From JAUZOB01 sp963692465 (lineage in GTDB: Bacteria > Bacteroidota > Bacteroidia > Bacteroidales > Prolixibacteraceae): a DNA stretch of 64,000 nucleotides. Shown here one piece after another: positions 1 through 9,309 of this stretch (positions are counted from its first letter, which is position 1; each line of letters opens with the position of its first letter). The notes below the pieces were generated by a model. That model did not search any database. It saw nothing but the letters and a program-made list of their open reading frames with translations, and was not told the DNA's origin. The position numbers were made by a program, and so were the translations under genes. The stretch lies in assembly GCA_963692465.1 (NCBI GenBank), contig OY829943.1, forward strand, positions 372,001-436,000, given 5' to 3'.

Positions 1-280
1 GCGAACCCTAAGGTCGAAACCGACCCAATTAAAAAACTTCCGATTGTTGGTTTCATTTTGTTTTTGTTTTAAACAACGAAAGTAAAGTTCGCCCTTCCAA
101 ACCCCTTATGCAATAGGCTTTTTAAGCCATAATAAGTTTTGAACACTATTGGATTTGAATCAATTATTCTGACCCCCTAAATAATTTTTTCTTCCCTCTG
201 GAACCTGCATTTCACCGTTTCACTTTTCATCCGTTTCGAAGCCCAATAGTCCCCCGAACGTCATTTTTTTGCATTAAAAC

Positions 281-340
281 AAAAAAAGCCTTCCTCTCCG
301 ACCTCTTTTTTTCAAAAAAAGGCAGAAGAAGAAGGCTTCC
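281..340 (-). terminator. Rho-independent terminator, minus strand
   Basis: Arms AAGCCTTC (286-293) and GAAGGCTT (331-338) pair. An inner T-run/A-run stem lies between them, and on the minus strand the hairpin ends in a run of seven T. It sits about 80 bases past the stop codon of the split ATPase gene and would end that transcript. I see no gene in 1-280. Confidence 0.7.
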
Positions 341-586
341 CCATCATTGGAAAATAATACTTATTCTGATTTCACGATTCCGATCACAAAATCATAATAA
401 ATAGAACAGTACCGTTCATGTTAATCTATCAATTTATCTTCTATTAGTTTCTGTTTAAGAACAGTCTGGTCTTCTTTTTCAACAACAAAAGTCCTATTTT
501 CATTAAATTCATTAACGATCAAAGGTGACCGGGTATTCAAGACAAGCTGACAATGTTGAGAAGCCAACCGAAGAATTGAAATTAAA

Positions 587-1871
587 GGGCACTTCTAAAA
601 ACCTCTTTTGAGGGTACGTTAAAAAGAAAAGATTATTTACACCTGCTTATGCGAGATTTTACGATTTGAGTAAAGCGCACATAAACAGCATGTTACTTGT
701 TTCATCATTTATTGAACGGGCACAATTATCCCACAGAAACCATCGTTTTCAGTTGAACACAGCGACATAGATTATACGTAAGGTTCATCAGTGTAATTTT
801 TGCTTTTGCTCTGACGAGCCCGATGGTGCGAATAAAGGAACCGTTCATGCTATTTTCTACAAAGCCAAAGATGTGTTCAACTCTTGCTCTGTGTGAAGAT
901 TTTTCTTTATTGTTGTCTTTTTGTTTTTTCGTTAATGGCAGATTTCTGTATTTCCGCTCTACAACTTTGCTCACGACTTTCTTTTTGTGATATATCTTTT
1001 CACATTTTTTTCCGGTATAAGCACTATCTGCATACAATTTCTGCCCCTCATCTTTTTCATCTAACAATTGATCAATAGGTTGAGAGTCATGAACAGAAGC
1101 AGAAGTTACAATATAGGACACTATCAATTTTGTTCCTTCATCTGCTTTTACATGATTTTTATAGCCGTAAAAATTCGTCTTGTTCTTTTGGGTCCATCTT
1201 GCATCCAGATCTTTCTGACACAATTTACGTGGTTTTTCTTTCCATTCTTCCGGAACTTTCCCCTGTTTAATGGTGTCGTTCTCTTCTTTTTTATTCCGTT
1301 GCCGGGGGGCTTCCACAAAAGTGGCATCTAATATTTTACCAGTATTGGCAAATACACCTTGTTCATCCAGTGTGGTATTGAATATCTCAAAAAGCCTTTC
1401 GATCAGTCCTTCTTTTATCAGTGCTTCCCGAAACACCCAGAAAGTACGACTGTCCGGAACTTTATCGCTATTGTTCAACCCCAGAAAGCGCATAAAACTT
1501 CTCCGGTCATTAATCTGATATTCCAATTGTTCGTCTGATATATTGTATATGCTTTGAAGAATCAACGCTTTAAACATCATTGTTGTATTAAAGGCCGGAC
1601 GTCCTCCGTGACTGGAGTTTGTTCCTTTTTGAAGTATTTCGTGTTGATTTAATACCGGTGCAAATATCCTCCAGTCAATGTATTTATTGAGTTTTACAAG
1701 TGGATCATTTAATTGGGTAAGTCTCTCTAAACGAAAATGTTCGTCAAATAAACCTAATGGATTAACGTTCTTCATCTGTTATTTCCTTTTACATCCTAAA
1801 AATAATGCTTTTACCCTTCAAATATCCTCCTGATGCCCATTAATTCAGTATTTTAGTTTTTAGAAGTGCCC
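587..1871 (-). mobile_element. IS5-family insertion sequence, copy 1 (1285 bp)
   Basis: The element is complete: terminal inverted repeats GGGCACTTCTAAAAAC with matching GTTTTTAGAAGTGCCC, one transposase gene, and a 4-bp target duplication TAAA at 583-586 and 1872-1875. Length and encoded protein are identical to the second copy at 37504-38788, so at least one jump is recent. It lies inside the ATPase gene, in the opposite orientation to the second copy. Confidence 0.95.
726..1775 (-). CDS. IS5-family transposase (copy 1)
   Basis: This 349-residue transposase would cut and join the ends of its 1285-bp element. The N-terminal half carries the helical DUF772-type domain of IS5 transposases (around residues 65-110, with FKALILQSIYNISDEQLEYQ). 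The DDE catalytic domain follows: first aspartate in ILDATFVEAP (about 150), second in YADSAYTGK (about 250), glutamate in RARVEHIFGF (about 305). Start and stop sit well inside the inverted repeats. The protein is the same residue for residue as the one at 37600-38649. Family assignment is firm; the subgroup is inferred from the length and the 4-bp target duplication. Confidence 0.95.
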   Translation of the reverse strand: MKNVNPLGLFDEHFRLERLTQLNDPLVKLNKYIDWRIFAPVLNQHEILQKGTNSSHGGRPAFNTTMMFKALILQSIYNISDEQLEYQINDRRSFMRFLGLNNSDKVPDSRTFWVFREALIKEGLIERLFEIFNTTLDEQGVFANTGKILDATFVEAPRQRNKKEENDTIKQGKVPEEWKEKPRKLCQKDLDARWTQKNKTNFYGYKNHVKADEGTKLIVSYIVTSASVHDSQPIDQLLDEKDEGQKLYADSAYTGKKCEKIYHKKKVVSKVVERKYRNLPLTKKQKDNNKEKSSHRARVEHIFGFVENSMNGSFIRTIGLVRAKAKITLMNLTYNLCRCVQLKTMVSVG

Positions 1872-3082
1872 TAAAGTAAGAATAATAGAAGGCTCCAATC
1901 CGAATTCCGGTTCATCAATGATAATAACGGAAGGTAACGTTTTTTCCGGTTGAAGTAGTAAGGTTGCCATAGCCGTAAAACGCAAAGCGCTATCAGGTAA
2001 TTGATCAGGGCCGAGCACATCATCCGAACCGTTTTCTTTCCAGTTCAACAGAACAGAATTCTCATCCCGGACTGAAGGGTTTAAAACAAAATCTCCGAAC
2101 TGTGGCATAATAGACCGGACATAACGGACGATACGATCATAATATTTCAGATTGTCAGGGTCTGATCTTAGGCCATAAAGAAAAGCAGCAAGGTTTGCAC
2201 CATTACTTTTCAAATGATCAGAATCGTCAATGCGTCCGGTATTCCTGATTTCTGCTTCTTTGGAAATATCATGAAACTGAAAGACGCTGCAACCCTGTAA
2301 TAAATGATAGATTTCCTCTGCCGTTTTGATTTCTTTCTGAGTCATCTCCTGAAGCGGAGTATTCACGATATCCGGCAATCCCGATTCGGGTGATCCCAGA
2401 TACAAAGATAACTGAACCGGATTCTCCCTATTCTTTCCCTTACAAGACAACACCTCCCGGGAAAAAACAAGAAGTCCGTTTTTGGCAGGCGACAATTCAC
2501 ACTTATAAACGTCCGTCACTTTTTGACTTGAAAACCGGACTTCTACACTGATTAACCTGGACTGCAAGGCACCATCCGTTCCGGCATACTGCTGGAACTT
2601 TCCACTCATCATGGAGCTCAACATTCGAAAAAAAGAAGGCAAATCACTGGTTCCTTTTCCATTCGCACCAGAAACAATCGTAATATCCTTAAAATTAATT
2701 TTCTGTCCCTCTTGACAGGCAGATTTAAACCCGTTAAACCGAATACTTTCCAATTTAATTGTCGAAAACACACCTTTACTCATCATAATAAAACCCCTTT
2801 TGCTTTTAGATTTAACCGATCATACACCTTTTTGTGAAATTCCTTATATTCCAGCTACGTTTACATAGGTTTTAAGCCCACCACAGCGCTATCAACATAA
2901 CTACCTAGCCAACAAATATTTATATTTCACGAAACAAACCACAAAAGAAACACTTATTTTTTAAATATAACCATAAAAACGTCACCATAAATAAAACCTA
3001 TTACTATTTTAACACTTTGGATCCAAGTCACATGAGAAGCGTATAAATTCTAATATTTCACAGACCAGGAGAATAAATTTTA

Positions 3083-3090
3083 TAATTTTG
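3083..3090 (+). promoter_or_regulatory. Bacteroidetes-type -7 box before lipase gene
   Basis: TAATTTTG matches the TAnnTTTG -7 consensus and lies about 20 bases before the start codon. A clear -33 TTTG is missing; TATTTCAC at about 3054-3061 is the nearest candidate. The rest of 2787-3082 shows no gene and presumably holds the two divergent promoters of the split ATPase and the lipase. Confidence 0.55.
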
Positions 3091-3109
3091 TATCCATTAG
3101 AAAGCCATC

Positions 3110-4222
3110 ATGATGAGAAATAATTTTACGATCTGTTATTTTTTTATTCTTTTTCTACTCTTATTGTCGACAAGTCCGCTGTTTGCACAAAATCATTTAA
3201 AACCCGGATTTAACAAGCAGGAATATCTGGACCTGCTTACGTTGTCCGAACGGTTCGGAGATAAGGACAAAACGACCAATATCAATATTCCCCAAGACTA
3301 TCACTACGTCTATCGCTCGCCGGAGATGGGATTAAAAAACGAATGGGAATTGTGGCAACGCAAAGATTCTGTCGCCGTAATCTGTCTTCGGGGCACTATT
3401 AACGACAACATCAGCTGGATGGAAAATTTCTATTGCGGAATGGTCCCCGCCAACGGATCGATTCAGTTAGGTCCCAGTGACACTTTTCAATACCAGTTAT
3501 CCAGCTACCCAAACGCCTATGTTCACATCGGCTGGCTCATCGGACTGGGCTATTTATCGAGAGACATTCAGCCCCGGATCGACAGTTTGTACCATGCCGG
3601 AATCAAAGATTTCATCGTTACCGGTCATAGTCAGGGAGGCGCCTTATCTTTTTTGGTTACGGCCTGGATGAGACAGCTCATTGCAAATAACCGACTGGCT
3701 AAAGACATCCGGATAAAAACTTACAGCAGCGCTGCACCCAAACCGGGAAACATCTATTTCGCTTATGATTACGAGAATGCAACACGCGACGGATGGGCCT
3801 ACAATGTCGTTAACACCGCCGACTGGGTCCCCGAGACACCAGTATCCCTTCAAACGTTGAATGATTTTAACATAACCGGCCCTTTCACCGATGCAGACAA
3901 ATTCATCAAGAAACAGCCCTTCCCCCGGAATATCGTTTTAAAAGCAGCCTACAACAAAATGAATAGGTCGTCGAAGAAGGCTGTTAAAACATATGATCAC
4001 TACCTGGGTGGCATGGCCGGCAAAATTGTCAGAAATTACCTGCCGGGATATGTTCAACCCAAATTTATACAAAACTCCTATTACGTACGGGCAGGATACC
4101 AGATTACCTTACGGGCCGACACCGATTATTACAAGCATTTTCCTGACAGCAAGACGAACCTGTTTGTTCATCACGACGATAATGCCTATCGGTATCTGAT
4201 CAATAAATACTATCAGAAATAA
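3110..4222 (+). CDS. Secreted class 3 (fungal-type) lipase
   Basis: Predicted exported serine hydrolase of 370 residues acting on lipids or other esters. A signal peptide is plain (hydrophobic stretch at about 8-24, cleavage near PLFAQ). The nucleophile elbow GHSQGG lies around residues 172-177, followed by a segment YSSAAPKPGN that fits the class 3 lipase fold, where the aspartate of the triad follows. The general acid and histidine are not certain; DHYLGG near 297 may hold the histidine. The start could be the first or second of two adjacent ATG codons. It stands alone, convergent with the lipoprotein gene 30 bases downstream. Substrate unknown. Confidence 0.8.
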   Translation: MMRNNFTICYFFILFLLLLSTSPLFAQNHLKPGFNKQEYLDLLTLSERFGDKDKTTNINIPQDYHYVYRSPEMGLKNEWELWQRKDSVAVICLRGTINDNISWMENFYCGMVPANGSIQLGPSDTFQYQLSSYPNAYVHIGWLIGLGYLSRDIQPRIDSLYHAGIKDFIVTGHSQGGALSFLVTAWMRQLIANNRLAKDIRIKTYSSAAPKPGNIYFAYDYENATRDGWAYNVVNTADWVPETPVSLQTLNDFNITGPFTDADKFIKKQPFPRNIVLKAAYNKMNRSSKKAVKTYDHYLGGMAGKIVRNYLPGYVQPKFIQNSYYVRAGYQITLRADTDYYKHFPDSKTNLFVHHDDNAYRYLINKYYQK

Positions 4223-4252
4223 TTTGCCGCTACAACAGGTTTTTTACAATCA

Positions 4253-4864
4253 TCAGTTCAGTCTCTCCTCTTTCAGGACCGTATTAAAATTATTGTGGTC
4301 AACTGTTCCTTGCCATTTTCCTTTAACGGATATTTGCTCACCCGTAAGATTATTTTCCAGGGTAGCAACAAATGACGTCTGCAGAATCTCTTCTTCGTAT
4401 GAACGAGAAATTGTCGCTTTCGACATCGGACTGACTTTTATAGTTTGTGTTATCACAGATTCCGAACCATAGGGTCTGGATTGCTCATTGTTCGTAAATA
4501 ACCAGCCGTTATTGACCGCATAAACTTTGTCGCCGGCAACCGTACTCGGAGTACTTACCGTTAGCTGACTTACATCAATTCCATCCGGCAATGATTCTGA
4601 AAGAATAAAACGTGATGTAATTGAAAAGTTCGTGTAATGAGCATCCTTATAGCTCGCATTCATCAAAGAGCCATTCCGGTTATAAAAAACGATAGGGTCA
4701 AGATTATGTATCACAAAACTTGATCCATCACCATCTCCGAGGGTATAAACTATTTTTGCTATCGAATAAGTTGCTTTCGGCTGTGCAATATTACTGTCCT
4801 CACCATTTTCACAAGCCGTAAAGATTAAAGCCAGGACAAAACTGTATAGAATAATCCGTTTCAT
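4253..4864 (-). CDS. Hypothetical lipoprotein
   Basis: A 203-residue protein with a signal peptide and a lipobox (LIFTAC, cysteine at 18), so it is expected to be lipid-anchored in the cell envelope. The mature part looks all-beta and contains no motif I recognise; it resembles small Bacteroidetes lipoproteins of unknown function. A possible -7 box TATTTTTG lies on the minus strand at 4910-4903, about 40 bases before the start. It is convergent with the lipase gene. There is no basis to assign a role. Confidence 0.75.
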   Translation of the reverse strand: MKRIILYSFVLALIFTACENGEDSNIAQPKATYSIAKIVYTLGDGDGSSFVIHNLDPIVFYNRNGSLMNASYKDAHYTNFSITSRFILSESLPDGIDVSQLTVSTPSTVAGDKVYAVNNGWLFTNNEQSRPYGSESVITQTIKVSPMSKATISRSYEEEILQTSFVATLENNLTGEQISVKGKWQGTVDHNNFNTVLKEERLN

Positions 4865-4949
4865 AATTTCAGGTCGTTTGTTATTTATTCTATTCCTTGA
4901 ACCAAAAATAAATAAAAAATTTGATGAATAATAATATCCGAAGTGCTTG

Positions 4950-6221
4950 TTAAGTTAGAAAACCTGCAAGCTTCCAGGCCTGGATATGGCGGATGCCCTT
5001 ATAGGAAGGGGAAGAGATATCGTCAAGAGAAACGACATATTTCTCGAAATGGTCTGGTATTCCCTCTAATGCGGCGTATTCGCGTTTTGCAGTTTGTTCA
5101 TCTGCCAAAAGATAGGTGCTTTGTAAATAAACGATCCGGTCTCCTTTTTGAGCTACGAAATCCACTTCTTTATCCCGCATAGCGCCAATATATACCTCAT
5201 ATCCAGCTCTGCGAAGCTCAAGGTAAACAAGATTCTCTAATTTATAACCGACTCCGTAACCAAACCCCGGGTAGAGATAATTTTTAAACGACAAATCGTT
5301 AATGTAATATTTACAATTGCCTGAGATCGTTTCCTTTCCTTTTATATCATAACGTTCAACCTGATGAATCAAAAAAGTTTCCTCGATAAAACCGATATAG
5401 TTCGAAACAGTATCATAAGTCGTTTTCCGATCTTTACTCTTAAAAAAACCGACAATCTTTGTTATTGAGATCAGATTAGAAGCATTATTTACCAAATAGA
5501 CAAAGATATCCTCTAATAGTCTGGGATCCTTGACGCTGTGTCTTTGTATTATATCACGCAGCAGCACCGTATCTTTAATTGCAGATACATAATTGCGTTT
5601 AGTTTCGTCATTCGGTAGCACAAACAACTCTGGCAATGCTCCACGCTCCAAATAATCGATATAACTTTGTTTCGAAGTTTCTTTGTTGGTTATTCCCGTA
5701 TATTCATTAAAACTAAACGGAAATATCTCAAAATTCATATAACGTCCTGATAGTAAGGTCGCCAATTCTCCTGATAATATTTTGGAATTAGATCCACTTA
5801 TAAATACCTCATAACTATCCACAAAATCTTGCGAATATGAATTTACCAAATGTTCCCATCCTGTTATATTTTGAATTTCATCAATAAAAAGGTAAACTTT
5901 TCCCGATGGATTTAATTTATCTTTATACAAATTGATCAGAGCTTCCAGATCTTTATAATTTTCAATAAAGTCAAAGTCGGTAAATTCTTTATTGACGTAA
6001 AAGATGTTTTGCGAATCGACACCATGGTGAATGAGCATATAGGCAATTTGACGAAGAATATAACTTTTACCCACACGACGCTGACCAATAAGTACTTTGA
6101 CTAATTTATTCCCGATATAATCAAAAATTTTATCCGTATAGTCTTTACGAATAAATCCTAATCCGGGAACATTCCCATTCCAGAAATTATATTTTTCTAA
6201 AGCTGCAAATTCATCTTCCAT
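4950..6221 (-). CDS. AAA ATPase with DUF4143 C-terminal domain
   Basis: 423-residue ATP-binding protein of the AAA_14/DUF4143 group. The Walker A motif GQRRVGKS is near residue 46 and Walker B (YLFIDEIQ) near 114; an arginine-rich sensor region (LSGRYMNFE) follows. The C-terminal third has the DUF4143 helical part and then a restriction-endonuclease-like stretch (YIGAMRDKEVDFV...DRIVYLQ) with the E-V-D-F core. Family members are common in Bacteroidetes and their role is unproven. It is a single gene with its own upstream repeat pair at 6248-6313. The next gene runs divergently. Confidence 0.85.
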   Translation of the reverse strand: MEDEFAALEKYNFWNGNVPGLGFIRKDYTDKIFDYIGNKLVKVLIGQRRVGKSYILRQIAYMLIHHGVDSQNIFYVNKEFTDFDFIENYKDLEALINLYKDKLNPSGKVYLFIDEIQNITGWEHLVNSYSQDFVDSYEVFISGSNSKILSGELATLLSGRYMNFEIFPFSFNEYTGITNKETSKQSYIDYLERGALPELFVLPNDETKRNYVSAIKDTVLLRDIIQRHSVKDPRLLEDIFVYLVNNASNLISITKIVGFFKSKDRKTTYDTVSNYIGFIEETFLIHQVERYDIKGKETISGNCKYYINDLSFKNYLYPGFGYGVGYKLENLVYLELRRAGYEVYIGAMRDKEVDFVAQKGDRIVYLQSTYLLADEQTAKREYAALEGIPDHFEKYVVSLDDISSPSYKGIRHIQAWKLAGFLT

Positions 6222-6247
6222 ACCTGAACATCTTTACACAAATGTAA

Positions 6248-6313
6248 AAATATTATTCCATACTCGAAAATTTTACTAAAATCACATAAATATTATTCCA
6301 CGCTCGAAGATTA
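6248..6313. promoter_or_regulatory. Paired direct repeats upstream of the DUF4143 ATPase gene
   Basis: AATATTATTCCATACTCGAA (about 6250-6269) recurs 38 bases further as AATATTATTCCACGCTCGAA (about 6288-6307) with two changes. The pair lies between the divergent ATPase genes, nearer the minus-strand gene, whose likely -7 box TACATTTG reads on the minus strand at 6246-6239. It may be a regulator site; the binding protein is unknown. Confidence 0.5.
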
Positions 6314-6372
6314 GGCATGGACATATATTGGGACCATAATAAACGGCCCCCCATACAAATACGCCAAAATAA

Positions 6373-6403
6373 TTTGCATTTCTACATTTCGCACATAACT
6401 TTG
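6373..6403 (+). promoter_or_regulatory. Bacteroidetes sigma-ABfr-type promoter
   Basis: TTTG at 6373-6376, a 19-base spacer, and TAACTTTG at 6396-6403 match the TTTG/TAnnTTTG consensus. It would drive the ATPase gene starting at 6446 with a leader of about 35 bases. Confidence 0.7.
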
Positions 6404-6445
6404 TAATCACCGTAACAGTAACGACCGTAACTAAAGCTTAAGTGT

Positions 6446-7768
6446 ATGAAATTCTATAACCGAACCAACGAGTTAGCAGAACTGCAGAGAATACAGAATC
6501 TGTCATTCAATGATCATTCCCGCTTAACGGTAGTAACAGGGAGAAGACGGATCGGTAAAACAAGCCTCATTATGAAGTTGGTTGAAGGTCAGCCAACCGT
6601 CTATTTATTTGTCGGGCGTAAGAATGAAGCAACGCTATGTTCCGAATTTATTCCTATTGTCTCACAGTCGCTTGATACTTTCGTGCCGGCCGAAATCCGC
6701 ACATTCCGATCGTTGTTTCAATACCTGATGGAGTTAGCTGCCAATAAATCATTTAATCTTGTCATTGACGAATTTCAGGAGTTTTACAATATCAATGAAT
6801 CGGTGTATAGCGACATGCAAAACATTTGGGATACCTATAGACAAAAATCCCGCGTAAATCTGATTGTGTCCGGTTCTGTCTATTCGTTGATGCAGAAGAT
6901 ATTTCAACATTCGCAAGAACCATTATTCGGAAGAGCAGATAACATCATTAAATTATCAGCTTTTGATTTATCGACGCTAAAAACAATCATATATGATTAC
7001 CGGCCGCAATACTCCAACGATGACCTGCTTGCCCTGTATGCTTTTACAGGAGGTGTTCCCAAGTATGTTGAATTATTCTGTGATAACGGAGCATTAAACG
7101 TTGATGACATGATTGCATTCATGGCTCGCGAGAATTCTCCCTTTACTGATGAGGGTAAGAATCTGTTAATTGAAGAATTCGGAAAAAACTATGCTATGTA
7201 TTTTTCCATTTTAAGCGCAATTTCCGGAGGAATCAATACACAGCCTGAAATTGAATCTGCGCTTGGAGATAAAAGTATCGGCGGACATATTAAGCGGTTG
7301 ATTGAGGATTATAATATCATTACCCGTTACCGACCGATATTGGCTAAGGAAGGAAGCCAAACGGTACGGTACGAAATAAAGGATAATTTTCTCCGGTTTT
7401 GGTTCAACTATTTTGATCGCCACCGCTCCCTGATAGAGATTAAGAATTTCATAGGATTGCAGTCCATCATCAAAGCCGATTACCCGACCTACTCCGGTAA
7501 AATTCTGGAGATCTATTTCAAACAGCAATTTGCCGAAAATCACCAATATCGTGCCATTGGCTCATGGTGGGAGCCTAAACGCGGACAAAATGAAATAGAT
7601 ATTGTTGCATTGAAACTGGAGAAAAATTGTGCAATCGTTGCAGAAGTAAAACGGCAAAAGAAGAATTTCAAACCGGAATTATTAGCCACGAAGGTGGAAC
7701 ATCTCAAACACAAGCTATTATCTAAATATTCCATTGAAACGATTTGTTTATCGTTGGAGGATATGTAG
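6446..7768 (+). CDS. AAA ATPase, archaeal-type with DUF234 domain (paralogue A)
   Basis: 440 residues. An ATPase_2-type domain comes first: Walker A GRRRIGKTS near 31-39, Walker B NLVIDEFQEF near 109-118, and the family segment LSAFDLSTLK. A winged-helix stretch follows, then a C-terminal DUF234 nuclease-like domain with WWEPKRGQNEIDIVAL and VAEVKRQ (a PD-(D/E)xK-like D-x-E-x-K pattern). The function in bacteria is not established. A close paralogue lies 200 bases downstream in the same direction; the two share length, order of domains and the closing residues CLSLEDM/CLTLEDM, so this is an old tandem duplication. It has its own promoter at 6373-6403. Confidence 0.88.
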   Translation: MKFYNRTNELAELQRIQNLSFNDHSRLTVVTGRRRIGKTSLIMKLVEGQPTVYLFVGRKNEATLCSEFIPIVSQSLDTFVPAEIRTFRSLFQYLMELAANKSFNLVIDEFQEFYNINESVYSDMQNIWDTYRQKSRVNLIVSGSVYSLMQKIFQHSQEPLFGRADNIIKLSAFDLSTLKTIIYDYRPQYSNDDLLALYAFTGGVPKYVELFCDNGALNVDDMIAFMARENSPFTDEGKNLLIEEFGKNYAMYFSILSAISGGINTQPEIESALGDKSIGGHIKRLIEDYNIITRYRPILAKEGSQTVRYEIKDNFLRFWFNYFDRHRSLIEIKNFIGLQSIIKADYPTYSGKILEIYFKQQFAENHQYRAIGSWWEPKRGQNEIDIVALKLEKNCAIVAEVKRQKKNFKPELLATKVEHLKHKLLSKYSIETICLSLEDM

Positions 7769-7773
7769 GACAG

Positions 7774-7819
7774 TGGATATCCCCACAAAAAAGAGACAAA
7801 GAATTAAGTTGGCAATTTC
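7774..7819. repeat. 46-bp dispersed repeat, copy 1
   Basis: Starts TGGATATCCCCA and ends TTGGCAATTTC. A second copy with a few differences lies at 20678-20723. Here it begins just after the stop codon of an ATPase gene; there it overlaps the end of a glycosyltransferase gene. Origin unknown, possibly a mobile-element scar. Confidence 0.7.
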
Positions 7820-7851
7820 CAATAAATCACATCTCCTTTTTTAAATAACAG

Positions 7852-7956
7852 AAATTTCGCGGTGGCGAAAATAACCATGGCGAAATTTCGTTGCTTATCT
7901 AAAAATATTGATATTTGTGTTAAATTTCGCCGCCGTGAAAATAGCCGTGGCGATAA
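7852..7956. promoter_or_regulatory. TTTCGC-type dyads before paralogue B
   Basis: A 35-base block is present twice, 70 bases apart (7852 and 7922). The first copy holds the perfect dyad TTTCGC-ggtg-GCGAAA (7855-7870), followed by the palindrome CGAAATTTCG (7881-7890). The second copy keeps the outline with changes. The arrangement suggests a repressor site for the ATPase gene starting at 7971. Confidence 0.55.
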
Positions 7957-7970
7957 AACAGACGAGCCTT

Positions 7971-9305
7971 ATGAAATTCTACAATCGGGAACAAGAATTA
8001 GATCTATTGGTTCAAACAAGAGATGTTGCATTCAACAGCCATTCTCAAATGACTGCATTAACCGGGCGCAGACGTATCGGTAAGACAAAGCTAATTTTGA
8101 AAAGTTGTGAAAGCACTCCCACTGTATATCTGTTTGTTCGCAGAAGCAATGAGGCTACATTATGCTTGCAATTTGCTGAAACAGCAAGCCGTTCACTAAA
8201 TACATACATTTCATCGGAGGTTACCTCTTTTGTGAGTCTATTTGAATCTTTAATGACTGTTGGTAAAAACCTATCGTTTAATTTAGTCATAGATGAATTT
8301 CAAGAGTTTTTTTACATAAACCCATCCATATATAGTGGAATGCAAGATGTTTGGGATAGATATAAAGATACAACTCACGTTAATTGGATTGCGAGCGGTT
8401 CTGTCTATACACTTATGCACAGAATCTTTATGGACTATAAAGAGCCTTTGTATGGACGTTGCGATAGTATTATCAAATTGAAACCTTTTACGACCACGGT
8501 TCTCAAACAAATATTATCCGATTATCATCCAAACTATACGAACGATGATCTTTTAGCTCTTTATACACTTACTGGTGGAGTTCCAAAATATATTGAGCTT
8601 CTGCTGGATAAGGGATGTTTCACCATGAAAAAAATGATAGATTCCGTGATACAAGAAAATTCTATTTTTCTTGAAGAAGGAAACATTTTGCTCATTCAGG
8701 AATTTGGGAAAAAATATGGTAATTATTATGCTATTCTTTCGGCCATTGCTTCAGGGAATAGCACAGCTTCCGGAATATCTGAATTTATAGGAAATGCCAG
8801 TGTGGGAGGTTTATTGCAACGTCTGGAAGAGGATTATGAAGTGATTGCAAAGAAAAGACCTATATTAGCTAAAGAAGGAACTCAAAATGTACGATATGAA
8901 ATTACGGATAACTTCTTGCGTTTCTGGTTCAGATACATTGTAAAGCATCAGGATTTTGTACAAGCTGGATTATTCACGAAACTTGCCGAAATCGTAAAAG
9001 CTGATTATCCTACCTATTCCGGTTCGACATTGGAACGGTACTTCCGTGAACAACTCAGAGAAAAACAAATTTATAAAAACATAGGCTCATGGTGGGAAAC
9101 GTCTAAAGGAAAGGATGTGGATCAGAATGAAATAGATATCGTTGCCATTTCAGCAGAATCGCCCAAAGTATTTATTGCCGAAGTAAAACGACAACGCAAG
9201 AACTTCAAACCTGACCTATTTCAACAGAAGGTTGAAACAGTACGCACTAAGTTGTTTTTTAAATATGAAATAGAGACTACTTGTCTGACTCTCGAAGATA
9301 TGTAA
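7971..9305 (+). CDS. AAA ATPase, archaeal-type with DUF234 domain (paralogue B)
   Basis: 444 residues from the ATG at 7971, chosen because MKFYNRE then aligns with the start of paralogue A (MKFYNRT); an earlier in-frame ATG would run through the upstream dyad region. Walker A is GRRRIGKTK, Walker B LVIDEFQEF. The C-terminal nuclease-like block reads DQNEIDIVAIS and IAEVKRQRK. Compared with A it carries a four-residue insert before that block. The role is unknown; such proteins are thought to be ATP-driven and DNA-linked, which is inference. The TTTCGC dyads just upstream probably control it. Confidence 0.88.
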   Translation: MKFYNREQELDLLVQTRDVAFNSHSQMTALTGRRRIGKTKLILKSCESTPTVYLFVRRSNEATLCLQFAETASRSLNTYISSEVTSFVSLFESLMTVGKNLSFNLVIDEFQEFFYINPSIYSGMQDVWDRYKDTTHVNWIASGSVYTLMHRIFMDYKEPLYGRCDSIIKLKPFTTTVLKQILSDYHPNYTNDDLLALYTLTGGVPKYIELLLDKGCFTMKKMIDSVIQENSIFLEEGNILLIQEFGKKYGNYYAILSAIASGNSTASGISEFIGNASVGGLLQRLEEDYEVIAKKRPILAKEGTQNVRYEITDNFLRFWFRYIVKHQDFVQAGLFTKLAEIVKADYPTYSGSTLERYFREQLREKQIYKNIGSWWETSKGKDVDQNEIDIVAISAESPKVFIAEVKRQRKNFKPDLFQQKVETVRTKLFFKYEIETTCLTLEDM

Positions 9306-9309
9306 TTGG

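Larger units (their letters stand above)
421..2786 (-). pseudogene. AAA family ATPase (COG4637-like), split by IS5-family element
   Basis: The N-terminal part runs from 2786 to 1872. The C-terminal part runs from 586 to 421 after the IS. Removing the IS and one 4-bp target copy (TAAA) rejoins the frame exactly and gives about 358 residues. Seen: a P-loop region near residue 40 reading GANGKGTS, a Walker B ending IIIDEPEFGLEP, and, in the detached part, a segment (TRSPLIVNEF) like the conserved end of SMC-like predicted ATPases. The P-loop is odd: family members carry GxNGxGKS, whereas here the lysine is two places early. The tail is also shorter than usual. It was probably a stand-alone SMC/OLD-like ATPase; its role is unknown. 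It is now inactive unless the IS excises, because the 5' part stops three codons into the IS. Confidence 0.85.

Noticed and set aside
884..1518. Open frames opposite the IS5 transposase
   Set aside because: Antisense shadows of the transposase, repeated identically in the second IS copy.
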